DNA of 64,000 nucleotides from the NCBI RefSeq assembly GCF_039649665.1, contig NZ_JBDJAW010000004.1:124001-188000 (forward strand), in the 5' to 3' direction. The DNA comes from Microbispora sp. ZYX-F-249 (lineage in GTDB: Bacteria > Actinomycetota > Actinomycetes > Streptosporangiales > Streptosporangiaceae). A program made the position numbers and the translations under genes. Below are positions 52,309-60,761 of the stretch, piece after piece; within the stretch, counting starts at the first letter, position 1; every line of letters starts with the position of its first letter. A model generated the notes under the pieces. That model saw nothing but the letters and a program-made list of their open reading frames with translations. It was not told where the DNA came from and did no database searches.

Positions 52309-54408
52309 ATGGCTGGTCGGAAACGATCCATCCGATTCAAGATTTTCGCGATCCTGCTGGTGCCTGTGACCGCCCTGGTGGTGATCTGGGGGTTCGCCGC
52401 CAAGCTGACCATCGAACAGGGGCAGCAGCTCCTGCGTATCCAGAAGGTCTACGACAACATCGTCTATCCCGTCAGTGAGGCCATCAACCAGCTGCAGAGC
52501 GAGCGGTTCGTGTCGGTGAGCTACCTCGCCTGGCGCACCTCCTCGCTGCGCACCGACCTCCAGGTGCAGCGCCGCAAGACCGACGCCACCGCGGTCCTGC
52601 TGACCCGCCTGTCGGCCGAGGCCGAGGACGACACGCCCCCGGCGATGTGGGACCGGGTCCAGGACCTGCTCCGGCAGATGGACCGGCTCGACGTCCTGCG
52701 CGGCCAGATCGACGACCACCGGCTCACCCGCCTCGACGCGATCGAGGAGTACAGCGCCGTCGTCGAGGCCGCCCACCAGGTCTACGACCGGCTGATGATC
52801 TCCCCGGACATCGACATCATCGAGCAGACCAAGGCCCTCATCCTCATCACCCGCAGCCGTGAGCTGGTGAGCCAGCAGTCCGCGCTCGTGCTGGGCGCGC
52901 AGGCGTCCGGACGGATGACGCAGGACGAGCGGGACGCCTTCTCCGGCATGGTCGGCAAGCGCCGGCTGCTCTACCAGCTCGGCACGAGCCAGCTCGACGC
53001 CGGCCTGATCAAGCAGTACGGCGCGCTGAACTCCACCCCCGTCTACACGTCGTTCATCTCGCTGGAGAACGACGTCATCGCCAGGGTGCGGCCGGGCCAG
53101 CCGCTCCCGCCCGAGGCGATCGCCTGGCCGACGACGGCCCAGGCCCTGACCCGCCAGCTCACCGAGACGACCGACGCGGCCGCCGACGCCACCGCCGCCC
53201 GCGCCGTGCCGCTGGCCGAGGACGTGCTCTGGGACATCGGCGTCGTCGGCGCGCTCGGCCTCGCGGCCCTGCTCGCCACCGGGTTCATCTCCTTCCGGTT
53301 CGCCCGTACGGTGACCGGCGAGCTGAGCGCCCTGCACCGGGCCGCGGCCGACCTGGCCGGGCGGCGGCTGCCCGACCTCGTCAGGCGGCTGCGGCGCGGC
53401 GAGGACGTCGACGTGACGGCCGAGACCCCGCCGGTGACCCAGGCCAGCGGCACCGTCGAGATCGAAACCCTCGGCCGCGCGTTCACCTCGGTGCAGCACA
53501 CCGCGATCGAGGCGGCCGTCGGGCAGGCCGAGCTGCGCAAGGGCGTCAACAAGGTCTTCCTGAACCTCGCCCGGCGCAGCCAGTCGCTGCTGCAGCGCCA
53601 GCTCGGCATGCTGGACGGCCTGGAGAAGGAGATCAGCGACCCCGACCTGCTCGAACGGCTCTTCGGCGTCGACCACCTCACCACCCGCATGCGCCGCCAC
53701 GCGGAGGGCCTGATCATCCTGTCCGGCGCCGTGCCCGGCCGCGGCTGGCGCAACCCGGTCCCGCTGTACGACGTGGCCCGCGCCGCCACCGAGGAGGTGG
53801 AGGACTACCTGCGCGTGGACGTGAACGTGCCGCACGGGTTCTCCCTCGTGGGCACCAGCGTCACCGACGTCGTCCACCTGCTCGCCGAGCTGATCGAGAA
53901 CGCCACGGTCTTCTCCCCGCCGCACACCCGCGTACAGGTCCGCGGGGAGATGGTCGCCCGCGGCTTCGCCGTCGAGGTCGAGGATCGCGGGCTCGGCATC
54001 CCCCCGGACGAGCTGGCGCACCTCAACGCGCGGCTCGCCGACCCGCCGGAGTTCGACCTGGCCGACAGCGACCGGCTCGGGCTGTTCGTGGTCGGGCTGC
54101 TGGCCAGGCGGCACAACATCCGCGTCTCCCTGCGCACCTCGCCGTACGGCGGGACGAGCGCCGTTCTCCTGCTCCCGAAGGAGATCGTGGTGGAGAACGA
54201 GACCAGGGAACCGGTGGTCGAGCGCCTCGCGCAGCCGGAGGCCGCGCCCCCGGCCCTGGCCCTCACGCCGCCGATCGGCGGCGGCGCCGACGACTCCCTG
54301 CCCCGCCGGGTACGGCAGGCCAATCTCGCGCCGCAACTCAAAGAGGAGCGGGGCGACCTGTTCTCCTCCTTCCAGGCAGGCTGGCGACGCGCTCAGGAGG
54401 ACTCGTGA
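52309..54408 (+). CDS. Conservon-type sensor histidine kinase-like protein (CvnA)
   Basis: 699 residues. Membrane helix ~9-30, external NIT-type sensor (~45-300, with INQLQSERFVSVSYLAW), second helix ~307-328, HAMP region, then an ATPase domain with N-box LAELIENATVFSPP (~523-536) and DRGLGIPPDELAHL. No classical H-box is seen; the family uses the region VDHLTTRMRRHAEGL. In actinomycete conservons this gene is followed by a roadblock protein, DUF742 and a small GTPase. The ATG at 52309 has AGG nearby; one at 52285 is in frame. Confidence 0.88.
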   Translation: MAGRKRSIRFKIFAILLVPVTALVVIWGFAAKLTIEQGQQLLRIQKVYDNIVYPVSEAINQLQSERFVSVSYLAWRTSSLRTDLQVQRRKTDATAVLLTRLSAEAEDDTPPAMWDRVQDLLRQMDRLDVLRGQIDDHRLTRLDAIEEYSAVVEAAHQVYDRLMISPDIDIIEQTKALILITRSRELVSQQSALVLGAQASGRMTQDERDAFSGMVGKRRLLYQLGTSQLDAGLIKQYGALNSTPVYTSFISLENDVIARVRPGQPLPPEAIAWPTTAQALTRQLTETTDAAADATAARAVPLAEDVLWDIGVVGALGLAALLATGFISFRFARTVTGELSALHRAAADLAGRRLPDLVRRLRRGEDVDVTAETPPVTQASGTVEIETLGRAFTSVQHTAIEAAVGQAELRKGVNKVFLNLARRSQSLLQRQLGMLDGLEKEISDPDLLERLFGVDHLTTRMRRHAEGLIILSGAVPGRGWRNPVPLYDVARAATEEVEDYLRVDVNVPHGFSLVGTSVTDVVHLLAELIENATVFSPPHTRVQVRGEMVARGFAVEVEDRGLGIPPDELAHLNARLADPPEFDLADSDRLGLFVVGLLARRHNIRVSLRTSPYGGTSAVLLLPKEIVVENETREPVVERLAQPEAAPPALALTPPIGGGADDSLPRRVRQANLAPQLKEERGDLFSSFQAGWRRAQEDS

Positions 54409-54758
54409 ACGAGCACGAGGACGGGCCGCTGCTGCGCCCCTACACGATCACCCGTGGCCGTACCCGCCCGACCGGGCCGGACTTCGACCTGATGACCATC
54501 ATCAGGACGGCTCCATCGGCGTACAGCGGGGTGACCGGGCTGGCCCCCGAGCACTGGCGGATCCTGCAGCTGTGCCGGGTCCCCTCCTCCGTGGCCGATC
54601 TGGCCTCGGAGCTCGGCCTGTCGCTCAACGTCGTCCGCATCCTGCTGGGCGACCTGCGCGACCAGGGGCTGATCACGGCGCGGCCGCAGGCCACGGTCGC
54701 CCAGCTGCCCGAGGAGCGCCTCCTCCGCGAGGTGATCCAGGGACTCCAGGCGCTCTGA
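54405..54758 (+). CDS. DUF742 protein (CvnC-like)
   Basis: 117 residues. PLLRPYTITRGRTRP and the winged-helix segment LQLCRVPSSVADLASELGL, LNVVRILLGDLRDQGLI match DUF742. The GTG overlaps the kinase stop (GTGA). The roadblock/LC7 gene that normally lies between kinase and DUF742 is not here, nor is the GTPase gene after it; the next gene is on the other strand 3 bp away. Confidence 0.9.
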   Translation: MNEHEDGPLLRPYTITRGRTRPTGPDFDLMTIIRTAPSAYSGVTGLAPEHWRILQLCRVPSSVADLASELGLSLNVVRILLGDLRDQGLITARPQATVAQLPEERLLREVIQGLQAL

Positions 54759-54761
54759 GCG

Positions 54762-55166
54762 TCAGGAGTCCGCTTCGCAGGACTCCAGGAGCCGCTGCAC
54801 GTGCCAGCGGGCGGGTGTCAGCAGCTCGTCGGCGTACCGGTCCAGCAGGTCCGCGCACGCCAGCGGATCGGCGATCTCGACGGACGGCAGGACCAGGATC
54901 TCCTCCTCGCCGTCGAGCACGAGATCGCCCCGCACGCCGAAGGTCCCGTCGCCGACCCGGACCGCGGTCTCGAACACGAGGTCGTGCCCCGGCAGCGCCA
55001 GCGCGGCGCCGAGCCGTACGGCGGGCCCGGCCAGATCGGAGACGGGCTCGGCGCGGACGTGGGGGAAGAAGTCACGGGAGACGGAGCGCCCCATCTCGCT
55101 GAACCGCGCCGCCGTACGCATCAGCGCCTTCAGGAGTTCGGCGGCGCCCTGACTGTTGGCGTCCAC
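54762..55166 (-). CDS. Hypothetical protein
   Basis: About 134 residues from the GTG at 55166 (MDANSQGAAELLK); the frame continues upstream without a better start. Content is mixed alpha/beta: AARFSEMGRSVSRDFFPHV, LVFETAVRVGDGTFGV, GDLVLDGEEEILVLPSVEI, LLTPARWHVQRLLESCEADS. No family recognised; cytoplasmic. Convergent with the DUF742 gene. Confidence 0.55.
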   Translation of the reverse strand: MDANSQGAAELLKALMRTAARFSEMGRSVSRDFFPHVRAEPVSDLAGPAVRLGAALALPGHDLVFETAVRVGDGTFGVRGDLVLDGEEEILVLPSVEIADPLACADLLDRYADELLTPARWHVQRLLESCEADS

Positions 55167-55246
55167 CCCCGCAGGGTAGATCACGGAAAGTTGCGGTTTG
55201 GCCAAATAATTGGGTTCGGCCGGAATTTCCGCCGAAAAGGGCGGCC

Positions 55247-55678
55247 TCAGCGGAAGGCGTAGCACTCCACCTCGGCCCGCCGGCGGGTCAGTCCGCCGTT
55301 CACGGACTCCTCGACGCAGGAGCGCTGCGCGGCGGTGAGTTCGAGCGTGCCGCAGACGCTGACCCCGGAGTACGTGCGGCAGTCGAGGTTCGGGTTGAAG
55401 GCGCCGACCTTGTACCGTTCGCGCACCTCCGTGCGGCAGGCTTTCCGCGCCTCGGACGTCTTGCGGTAGCGGCACTGGCCGACGAGGACGTCGTACTGGT
55501 CCCGGCTCACCTCCTGCCGCTCCACGCCCCCTCTGGGAGCGGGCGCCTGCGGCGCGATCCCCGCCCTCGGACCGGTCCGCGGGTGGACGCCGGCCCCGGC
55601 GTCCACCGAGGCGACCGCGGCGACCGTCCCGAGCATGGTCATCGCGGCGAGCACGGCGACAGCGACGATCTTTCTCAT
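55247..55678 (-). CDS. Small secreted cysteine-containing protein
   Basis: 143 residues with a signal peptide (MRKIVAVAVLAAMTMLGTVA, cleavage near AVA-SVD) and GGGAGGA before the ATG. After a Pro/Ala linker, the mature part has six cysteines (QCRYRK, KACRTE, LDCRTY, SVCGTL, RSCVEE, VECYAF), likely three disulphides. No known family. The 280 bp upstream to the next gene holds nothing I can identify. Confidence 0.8.
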   Translation of the reverse strand: MRKIVAVAVLAAMTMLGTVAAVASVDAGAGVHPRTGPRAGIAPQAPAPRGGVERQEVSRDQYDVLVGQCRYRKTSEARKACRTEVRERYKVGAFNPNLDCRTYSGVSVCGTLELTAAQRSCVEESVNGGLTRRRAEVECYAFR

Positions 55679-55958
55679 GGCGATCCTCCCGAGCAGGAAC
55701 GTACCCACGCGGGAACCCCCGCCCCCGGCGCCGCACGGCGCCCGCATGGACGGCCGTGACCTCACGTCATGGCGAAGCCGATGCTTCCACCGGAGCGGGT
55801 AAGCGCGACATTGCGAAGCGTGCGGGCGGACCGTCGCGGGTAGGCGCGGCCGCGGGAACGGCGGGGGCGGCGTTCCCGCGCATCACCCTCGATCCCCCGG
55901 GCCGGATTCCGGTCATTCCCGAGGCGACAGACCTTTTACGGAGTCTTTGGCCGGGTCT

Positions 55959-57557
55959 TCACGGTGTGACCGCGGCCCCTTCCCTCCGGCGGCGCGCCTC
56001 CGCCCGTACGGCGGCGCGTACGGCGACGACCAGCACCACCGCGCAGAGCACGACCGCGAGCAGCACCGCGACGGCGTAGTCGTCGGGCAGGCCCGCGCTC
56101 CAGCCCAGGAACGGCAGGAAGACGGCGGCGAAGGCCGCGGGCGCCGCGAGCAGGAGACGCGTCCCCCTCGCCTGCCACCGCAGCAGCCAGACCGTGAGCA
56201 CACCGGTCACGCCGGCGACGAACATGGGCGCGGCGAGCAGCAGGGACAGGTAGTCCTCGATCCCGTCCGCCGTCACGGCCAGCAGGACGCTCGTCCACAG
56301 GAGCGCGGCGCAGATCCCGAACCAGACCGGCCACCTGCGTGCCCCCGCCGTCGTGCCGAGGGCGGCCAGCAGCGCCGCGAGAGCCACCAGGACGGCGACC
56401 TCCAGTTCGGGGCCGATCCGATTCCCGGGGGACGTGAGGGGAGCCGGGGCGCTCTCCGACAGCGGGGCCCCTTCGGGGTTGTGCTCCGGGAAGCCCAGCC
56501 GCCGCCACCGTCCCGACACGTCGCGCAGGGCGACCCCGTCGGTCCCGTTCGCCACGGCGACGACGTGGCCGCCGGGCACCTCCTGGACGGCGACGGCCAG
56601 GGAGACGGCCGGGCCGCTGGGCACGCCCAGGGAATCGGGATTCTCGTAGACCCGGTCGAGCCAGCCCTGCCTGCCTCTGGAGATCTCCCAGGCGACCGTC
56701 CAGGTCGCTCCCCCGTCCGCGGTCTGCTCGACCCTGAGCCGGCCCGGTGTGATCCGGTAACACCGCCCCGGGTCGGAGGGCACGCACGCCCGGGTCGCCG
56801 GAGACCAGGACGGGGACGGGGACCCGGAGGGGGACGGGGACCCTGACGGGGACGCGGAGCCTGACGGGGACGCGGACCCTGACGGGGACGCGGACGCCCG
56901 GCCCTTCCAGTCGTGCCAGGACCTCCCGCCGTCCCCGCTGGCGATCGCGAACCAGTCCGGCGCCACGACGACGATCTCCCCGTCACGCACCTCGACGGCC
57001 CGGGCGGACGGCGCGGGGGGCACCGCGCTGGTCGCCGTGACGGCGAAGACCGCGGCGGGCAGCACCACCAGCAGGCGGGCCCGGGCGGCCTCCCGGCGCC
57101 CCGCACGGGCCGCGCGCCGCCACACCGGCCAGGCGACCGCGAGGGCGGGAAGGGCGAGCAGGTCCGTGGGGTCGGCCACCACCCGCGAGGACGGCACGAG
57201 CATCGCCCACGCCCGGGTCGCCGCCTCCGCGCCGGTCCCGGTCGTCTTCATCCAGGCGAACAACACCCCGGTCAGCGCGATCGCCCCCGCCGCCGTACGG
57301 CCGCCAGGCGGGACGCGGCGCACGGCCCGGGCCGCGTACGCCACGAGCAGGGCGAGCAGCGGGGGCGCGACGAGCATCCCGGCGAAGTCGCTGAGCTTGC
57401 CGGTGACCACACCCGGCCACGCGAGCTTCAGCACCCGGTCGTTGACGATCAGCACACCGATCGCCGCGACGGTCACCGGATGGCCGAGCCAGGCCGCCTG
57501 CGCCCCGAGTCCGGCCACGCTCGGCCGATCACGGTCGTACTGAAGACGATCACGCAT
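55959..57557 (-). CDS. Polytopic membrane protein with Ser/Pro repeat in its outer domain
   Basis: 532 residues. Five N-terminal helices, an outside domain of about 200 residues with two ASGDGGRSWHDW-/TADGGATWTVAW-type motifs that look like BNR/sialidase beta-propeller repeats, then about six helices and a basic tail. A Ser-Pro-Ser-Gly-Ser repeat (~225-260) is encoded by an in-frame minisatellite. Function unknown; BNR motifs suggest sugar or surface contact. Confidence 0.75.
   Translation of the reverse strand: MRDRLQYDRDRPSVAGLGAQAAWLGHPVTVAAIGVLIVNDRVLKLAWPGVVTGKLSDFAGMLVAPPLLALLVAYAARAVRRVPPGGRTAAGAIALTGVLFAWMKTTGTGAEAATRAWAMLVPSSRVVADPTDLLALPALAVAWPVWRRAARAGRREAARARLLVVLPAAVFAVTATSAVPPAPSARAVEVRDGEIVVVAPDWFAIASGDGGRSWHDWKGRASASPSGSASPSGSASPSGSPSPSGSPSPSWSPATRACVPSDPGRCYRITPGRLRVEQTADGGATWTVAWEISRGRQGWLDRVYENPDSLGVPSGPAVSLAVAVQEVPGGHVVAVANGTDGVALRDVSGRWRRLGFPEHNPEGAPLSESAPAPLTSPGNRIGPELEVAVLVALAALLAALGTTAGARRWPVWFGICAALLWTSVLLAVTADGIEDYLSLLLAAPMFVAGVTGVLTVWLLRWQARGTRLLLAAPAAFAAVFLPFLGWSAGLPDDYAVAVLLAVVLCAVVLVVAVRAAVRAEARRRREGAAVTP
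56809..56898 (-). repeat. 18-bp in-frame minisatellite
   Basis: Units gacggggacgcggagcct, with last bases varying, at 56845-56862, 56863-56880 and 56881-56898, preceded by shorter degenerate copies. They encode Ser-Pro-Ser-Gly-Ser-Ala blocks. Confidence 0.8.
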
Positions 57558-57658
57558 TCGCCGATCGTAAACGCCTACCTACCGGTGCGACAGTGACTTA
57601 TCGGCACGGCCGCGCCGCCGGACGAAGAAGGGGTCGACCGCCCGGCGGCCTCCGCGTG

Positions 57659-58474
57659 CTACGGGGTGCTGACGGGAGACGGCTCCTTGCTGAGGATGAC
57701 CGGGGAGGCGCCGCCCAGCGCCAGGTGGGCGGGCAACCCCGCCGTCCGGCTCTGACGTCCCGCGCGTGCCAGCCCGCTCACGGTCAGCGTCCCGTCGCAC
57801 GGCCATTCGTCCGCCCGATCGCCCGGCCGGTCCCACACGGCCAGCGGGCCGTCCACGCGCGCGGTGAGCAGATACTGCAGCGGAGTGCGCGGCAGGAACA
57901 GCTCGACGTCGGGCGTCGCGCGCCGTACGGCCCTGGGGAGCACCGGCTCGCGCAGCCGCACCAGCGTGGCGGGCTCGGTCCGCTCGACCAGTGCGCGGAT
58001 GTCGGGCGTGGCCAGGTTGGCCACCTCCCTGGCCATCGAGACGTTCCGGACCAGCACGCGGACCCGTCCGGACGCGCCGTCCATGCGCGCCAGCGCCTGC
58101 TCCGACCTGGCGTCGCAGACGACCTGGTCGGCGAACAAATCGTGCAGGCCGGCCACTCCCCCGGCCCCTATCGACGCGACGGCCGCCGCCAGGGCGTCCG
58201 GACCCGTGATCGCCTCCCATCGCAGGCCGGGGCCGCAGGCCGCGCAGCCCGTCGCGGCGGACACGGACCTACGGGCGTGCGGCCCGCGGCACTCCCGTCC
58301 GCAGTCGGCGCACAGGACGGCGGAGGGCGCCGCTCCGGCCGGCGGCCGGCAGTCGTCGCAGCAGACGAGCGGGTACATGTACCGGCGGCCGGCCCGGTCG
58401 AACAGCTCACGGACGCAGGCGGAACAGAGCCCGTGCTCGCTTCGCCGAGCGCCGGGGGAAGCCGAGATGACCAT
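57659..58474 (-). CDS. Orphan HypF-like protein: double zinc finger plus degenerate YrdC domain
   Basis: 271 residues. Two zinc fingers each follow C-x2-C-x18-C-x2-C exactly (CSAC to CDDC; CADC to CAAC), the spacing of HypF. The following domain aligns with the YrdC/carbamoyl-AMP part of HypF (GPDALAAAVASIGAGGVAGL, then CDARSEQALARM, VRVLVRNVSMAREVANL, FLPRTPLQYLL). There is no acylphosphatase domain in front and no Kae1-like domain behind, and the linker between fingers is 12 rather than about 24 residues. No other hydrogenase maturation gene is nearby. Enzymatic activity is doubtful, since conserved YrdC basic residues are not obvious. Confidence 0.8.
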   Translation of the reverse strand: MVISASPGARRSEHGLCSACVRELFDRAGRRYMYPLVCCDDCRPPAGAAPSAVLCADCGRECRGPHARRSVSAATGCAACGPGLRWEAITGPDALAAAVASIGAGGVAGLHDLFADQVVCDARSEQALARMDGASGRVRVLVRNVSMAREVANLATPDIRALVERTEPATLVRLREPVLPRAVRRATPDVELFLPRTPLQYLLTARVDGPLAVWDRPGDRADEWPCDGTLTVSGLARAGRQSRTAGLPAHLALGGASPVILSKEPSPVSTP

Positions 58475-58537
58475 GGAAGCCGCACTGCCCGCCGCAGGTC
58501 GCTCTAATCACATCCGTCACAGGGATATCGGCCTTGA

Positions 58538-59185
58538 TCAGATTCGCTCGACGCCGAGGTGGACGCGGTGATGGCGCGGCCGCTCCGCCTCGTCCAGCAC
58601 GGCGACCGCGAGATCGGGGTAGGAGATCCGGCTCCCGGCGTCGCCCGGCGCGACGCGGTACCCGCCGGTGCGGATCCCGTCGTGGTCGAAGTCGCCGGAC
58701 GGGCTGATCACCAGCCAGTCCACCGGGGTGACCGCCTCACGCAGGACGGCGTCGCCCGCCTCGTGGCCGAGGTAGAACTCGCGGTACTCCTGCGGGTAGC
58801 CCGGCGTGTCCATGAGCAGCGTGCCCTCGGCCGTCCGCAGGCCGGTGGCCAGCCCGACCGCGATCAGCCGCCGGACGCCGGCCCGCTCCAGCCCGCCGAG
58901 CAGCGCACGGGCCGCCGCCGGGAAGAACTCCATCGGCGGAGCGGCCAGATCGGCGGCGGCGTTGACCGCCACCTGGTGCCCCGCCGCGACCCGCGCGATC
59001 ACGTCCGCGTCCGTGACGTCGCCCGCGACGACGTCGTCCGCCTCCGGGCCCGGCCGCCCCTCCCGGAGGGCGTACGCGGCCGGGTCGCGCACGACCGCCG
59101 TCACCCGGTGCCCGCGCTCGCGGGCCTCCCGCACCACCGCGCGGCCCGCCCTGCCGCCCGCTCCGAACACCACGATCGCGCTCAC
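58538..59185 (-). CDS. NAD(P)-binding NmrA/atypical SDR protein
   Basis: 215 residues from GTG with GAGAGGGG upstream. VFGAGGRAGRAVVREARERG gives the dinucleotide motif; DVVAGDVTDADVIARVAAG and PVDWLVISPSGDF complete an SDR-like fold without the Tyr-x3-Lys pair. Divergent from an HxlR regulator with 91 bp between, a frequent pairing for electrophile or redox-responsive reductases. Confidence 0.83.
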   Translation of the reverse strand: MSAIVVFGAGGRAGRAVVREARERGHRVTAVVRDPAAYALREGRPGPEADDVVAGDVTDADVIARVAAGHQVAVNAAADLAAPPMEFFPAAARALLGGLERAGVRRLIAVGLATGLRTAEGTLLMDTPGYPQEYREFYLGHEAGDAVLREAVTPVDWLVISPSGDFDHDGIRTGGYRVAPGDAGSRISYPDLAVAVLDEAERPRHHRVHLGVERI

Positions 59186-59251
59186 GTCCGCCCCTCTCCA
59201 CAGGGGACCGGCCCCACGGCCGGTCACGCAGCGGACGGTATCCGGATGGGT

Positions 59252-59276
59252 GGTTACCTCCGGGTCACCGGTTAGC
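59252..59276. promoter_or_regulatory. GGTNACC repeat cluster, candidate HxlR site
   Basis: GGTTACC (59252-59258), GGTCACC (59263-59269) and GGTTAGC (59270-59276) lie in the divergent gap just before the HxlR start. Confidence 0.3.
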
Positions 59277-59639
59277 GTGATCGCCGTGACCGAACCTCTC
59301 GACCCGGACATGTTCGATCCGCTCTGCCCGTCCGGCCTGATGCCCATCCGGCTCGGCGACAAGTGGTCGGGCATGATCATTCGCTGCCTTGAGCAGGGGC
59401 CCCGGCGGTTCTCCGAACTGCGCGTCCCCCTGCGCGGCATCTCGGCCAAGGTGCTCACCCAGTCGCTGCGCGCCCTCGAACGCGACGGTTTCGTCCTGCG
59501 CACGGCCCATTCCGGGCCCGTCCAGCGGGTCGAGTACGCGCTGACGCCACTCGGCCGGAGCCTGATCGAACCGCTGAACACCATGTGCGCGTGGGCCGAG
59601 GAACACTGGGAGGAGCTTCTCGACGCCCGCGAGGCATAG
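59277..59639 (+). CDS. HxlR-family transcription regulator
   Basis: 120 residues (117 if the GTG at 59286 is used). Central winged helix: GDKWSGMIIRCLEQGPRRFS, ELRVPLRGISAKVLTQSLRA, LERDGFVLRT, HSGPVQRVEYALTPLGRSL. A cysteine in DPLCPSG precedes the domain, as in redox-sensing HxlR proteins of the HypR/YodB type. Likely controls the divergent NAD(P)-binding protein. Confidence 0.88.
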   Translation: MIAVTEPLDPDMFDPLCPSGLMPIRLGDKWSGMIIRCLEQGPRRFSELRVPLRGISAKVLTQSLRALERDGFVLRTAHSGPVQRVEYALTPLGRSLIEPLNTMCAWAEEHWEELLDAREA

Positions 59640-59653
59640 CCGTACGCGCCTGC

Positions 59654-60208
59654 TCAGCCGTCGGCGAGGGCGCGCAGGGACGGGCGCAGGGCCTCGGCGA
59701 TCCGTTCGGGCGACGCGCCGCGCAGGGCGGTGAGGTCGAGCAACTGGTGGGCGATCGTCACGCCCAGCATCGTGCTGACCATCAGGGCGGCCCGCAGTTC
59801 CGCGTCGCCGGCCCCGATGGCGTCAGCGAGATGCGCCACCTGGCCGTCGAGCTTGCCGCGCACCTCCTCGGCGGCGTCGGGGTGGGTGAGCATGGAGCGC
59901 ATCATCGCCAGCGTCGCCTCGGGCAGCGGCCCCATCTTCATGCCGATCCTGCCCAGCAGTTCCTCGACCGGCTCCGGCCCGCCGTCAAGCGGCGGGATCG
60001 ACGGGATCCGCACGGCCTGGTCGAACAGGTCCTGCTTCGACCCGAAGTACTGCATGACCAGGGCGGGGTCGACCTCCGCCGCCGCCGCCACGGCCCGGAT
60101 CGTCGTGCGCTGGAAGCCGCGCTCGGCGAAGATCGCCCGCGCGGCGGACAGGATGCGCTCCTCCGTGCGGCGCCGGCGCTCGGCCCGGCTCGTCGGCGTC
60201 CCCTCCAC
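59654..60208 (-). CDS. TetR-family transcription regulator
   Basis: 184 residues. DNA-binding part RILSAARAIFAERGFQRTTI, RAVAAAAEVDPALVMQYFGS, KQDLFDQAV; ligand domain of six helices after it. Divergent from the NTF2-like gene; CGTTGA repeats in the gap overlap a promoter. Probably a repressor of that gene. Confidence 0.9.
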   Translation of the reverse strand: MEGTPTSRAERRRRTEERILSAARAIFAERGFQRTTIRAVAAAAEVDPALVMQYFGSKQDLFDQAVRIPSIPPLDGGPEPVEELLGRIGMKMGPLPEATLAMMRSMLTHPDAAEEVRGKLDGQVAHLADAIGAGDAELRAALMVSTMLGVTIAHQLLDLTALRGASPERIAEALRPSLRALADG

Positions 60209-60224
60209 ACGACGACTCTACCGG

Positions 60225-60277
60225 CGTTGACCATGCCGGACCGTTCGCTCTACAGTCGTTGAGTCAACAACCGTTGA
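60225..60277 (+). promoter_or_regulatory. Promoter and CGTTGA repeats before the NTF2-like gene
   Basis: TTGACC (60227-60232) and TACAGT (60251-60256), spacing 18. CGTTGA occurs at 60225, 60257 and 60272, the second inside the palindrome GTTGAGTCAAC (60258-60268). The repeats overlap the -35 and the region after -10, as expected of TetR repression. Confidence 0.5.
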
Positions 60278-60294
60278 GCGAAGTGGAGAATTTG

Positions 60295-60738
60295 ATGCCG
60301 CTCACCCCACGCGAGGTGCTGGCCCGCTATCACCGGGCGATGGTCGACAGGTCGGCCGACGACCTCGCCGGTCTCTACGCCGCCGACGCCGTCCACACGT
60401 TCCCGTTCCGCGTGCCGCTGTTCCCCGCACGGCTGGAGGGACGCGAGGAGATCCGCGCCCTCTACCGGAAGACGTGGGGCGCGAGCCCGGTCCGGCTGGC
60501 CGAGATCCGCGACGTCGTCGTCCACGAGGCGGCCGACCCCGAGGTCGTCACCGGGGAATGGGAGGGCATCGGCAGTGTCGAACCGGACGGCCGGCCCTTC
60601 CGTGCCACCGGCCTGCTGACCCTGCGCGTACGAGACGGCGAGATCGTGGAGACGCGCGACTACATGGACGTGTTCGGCACCTACCACGCGATGGGCCGGC
60701 TGCGGGACGTCGCGGCCGCCGCGGAGAGCGGCGGCTGA
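60295..60738 (+). CDS. NTF2-like (SnoaL/ketosteroid-isomerase fold) protein
   Basis: 147 residues, ATG after GGAGAA. TPREVLARYHRAMVDRSADD, LAGLYAADAVHTFPF, GREEIRALYRKTW and VETRDYMDVFG form the cone-shaped NTF2 fold. Acts on small hydrophobic substrates in other systems; here unknown. Control by the divergent TetR is likely. Confidence 0.85.
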   Translation: MPLTPREVLARYHRAMVDRSADDLAGLYAADAVHTFPFRVPLFPARLEGREEIRALYRKTWGASPVRLAEIRDVVVHEAADPEVVTGEWEGIGSVEPDGRPFRATGLLTLRVRDGEIVETRDYMDVFGTYHAMGRLRDVAAAAESGG

Positions 60739-60761
60739 GCCCTCGGGTCACAATGGGCACC

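Noticed and set aside
55756..56079. Small plus-strand gene between the secreted protein and the membrane protein
   Set aside because: It runs antisense into the membrane protein gene and has no ribosome site or recognisable domain.
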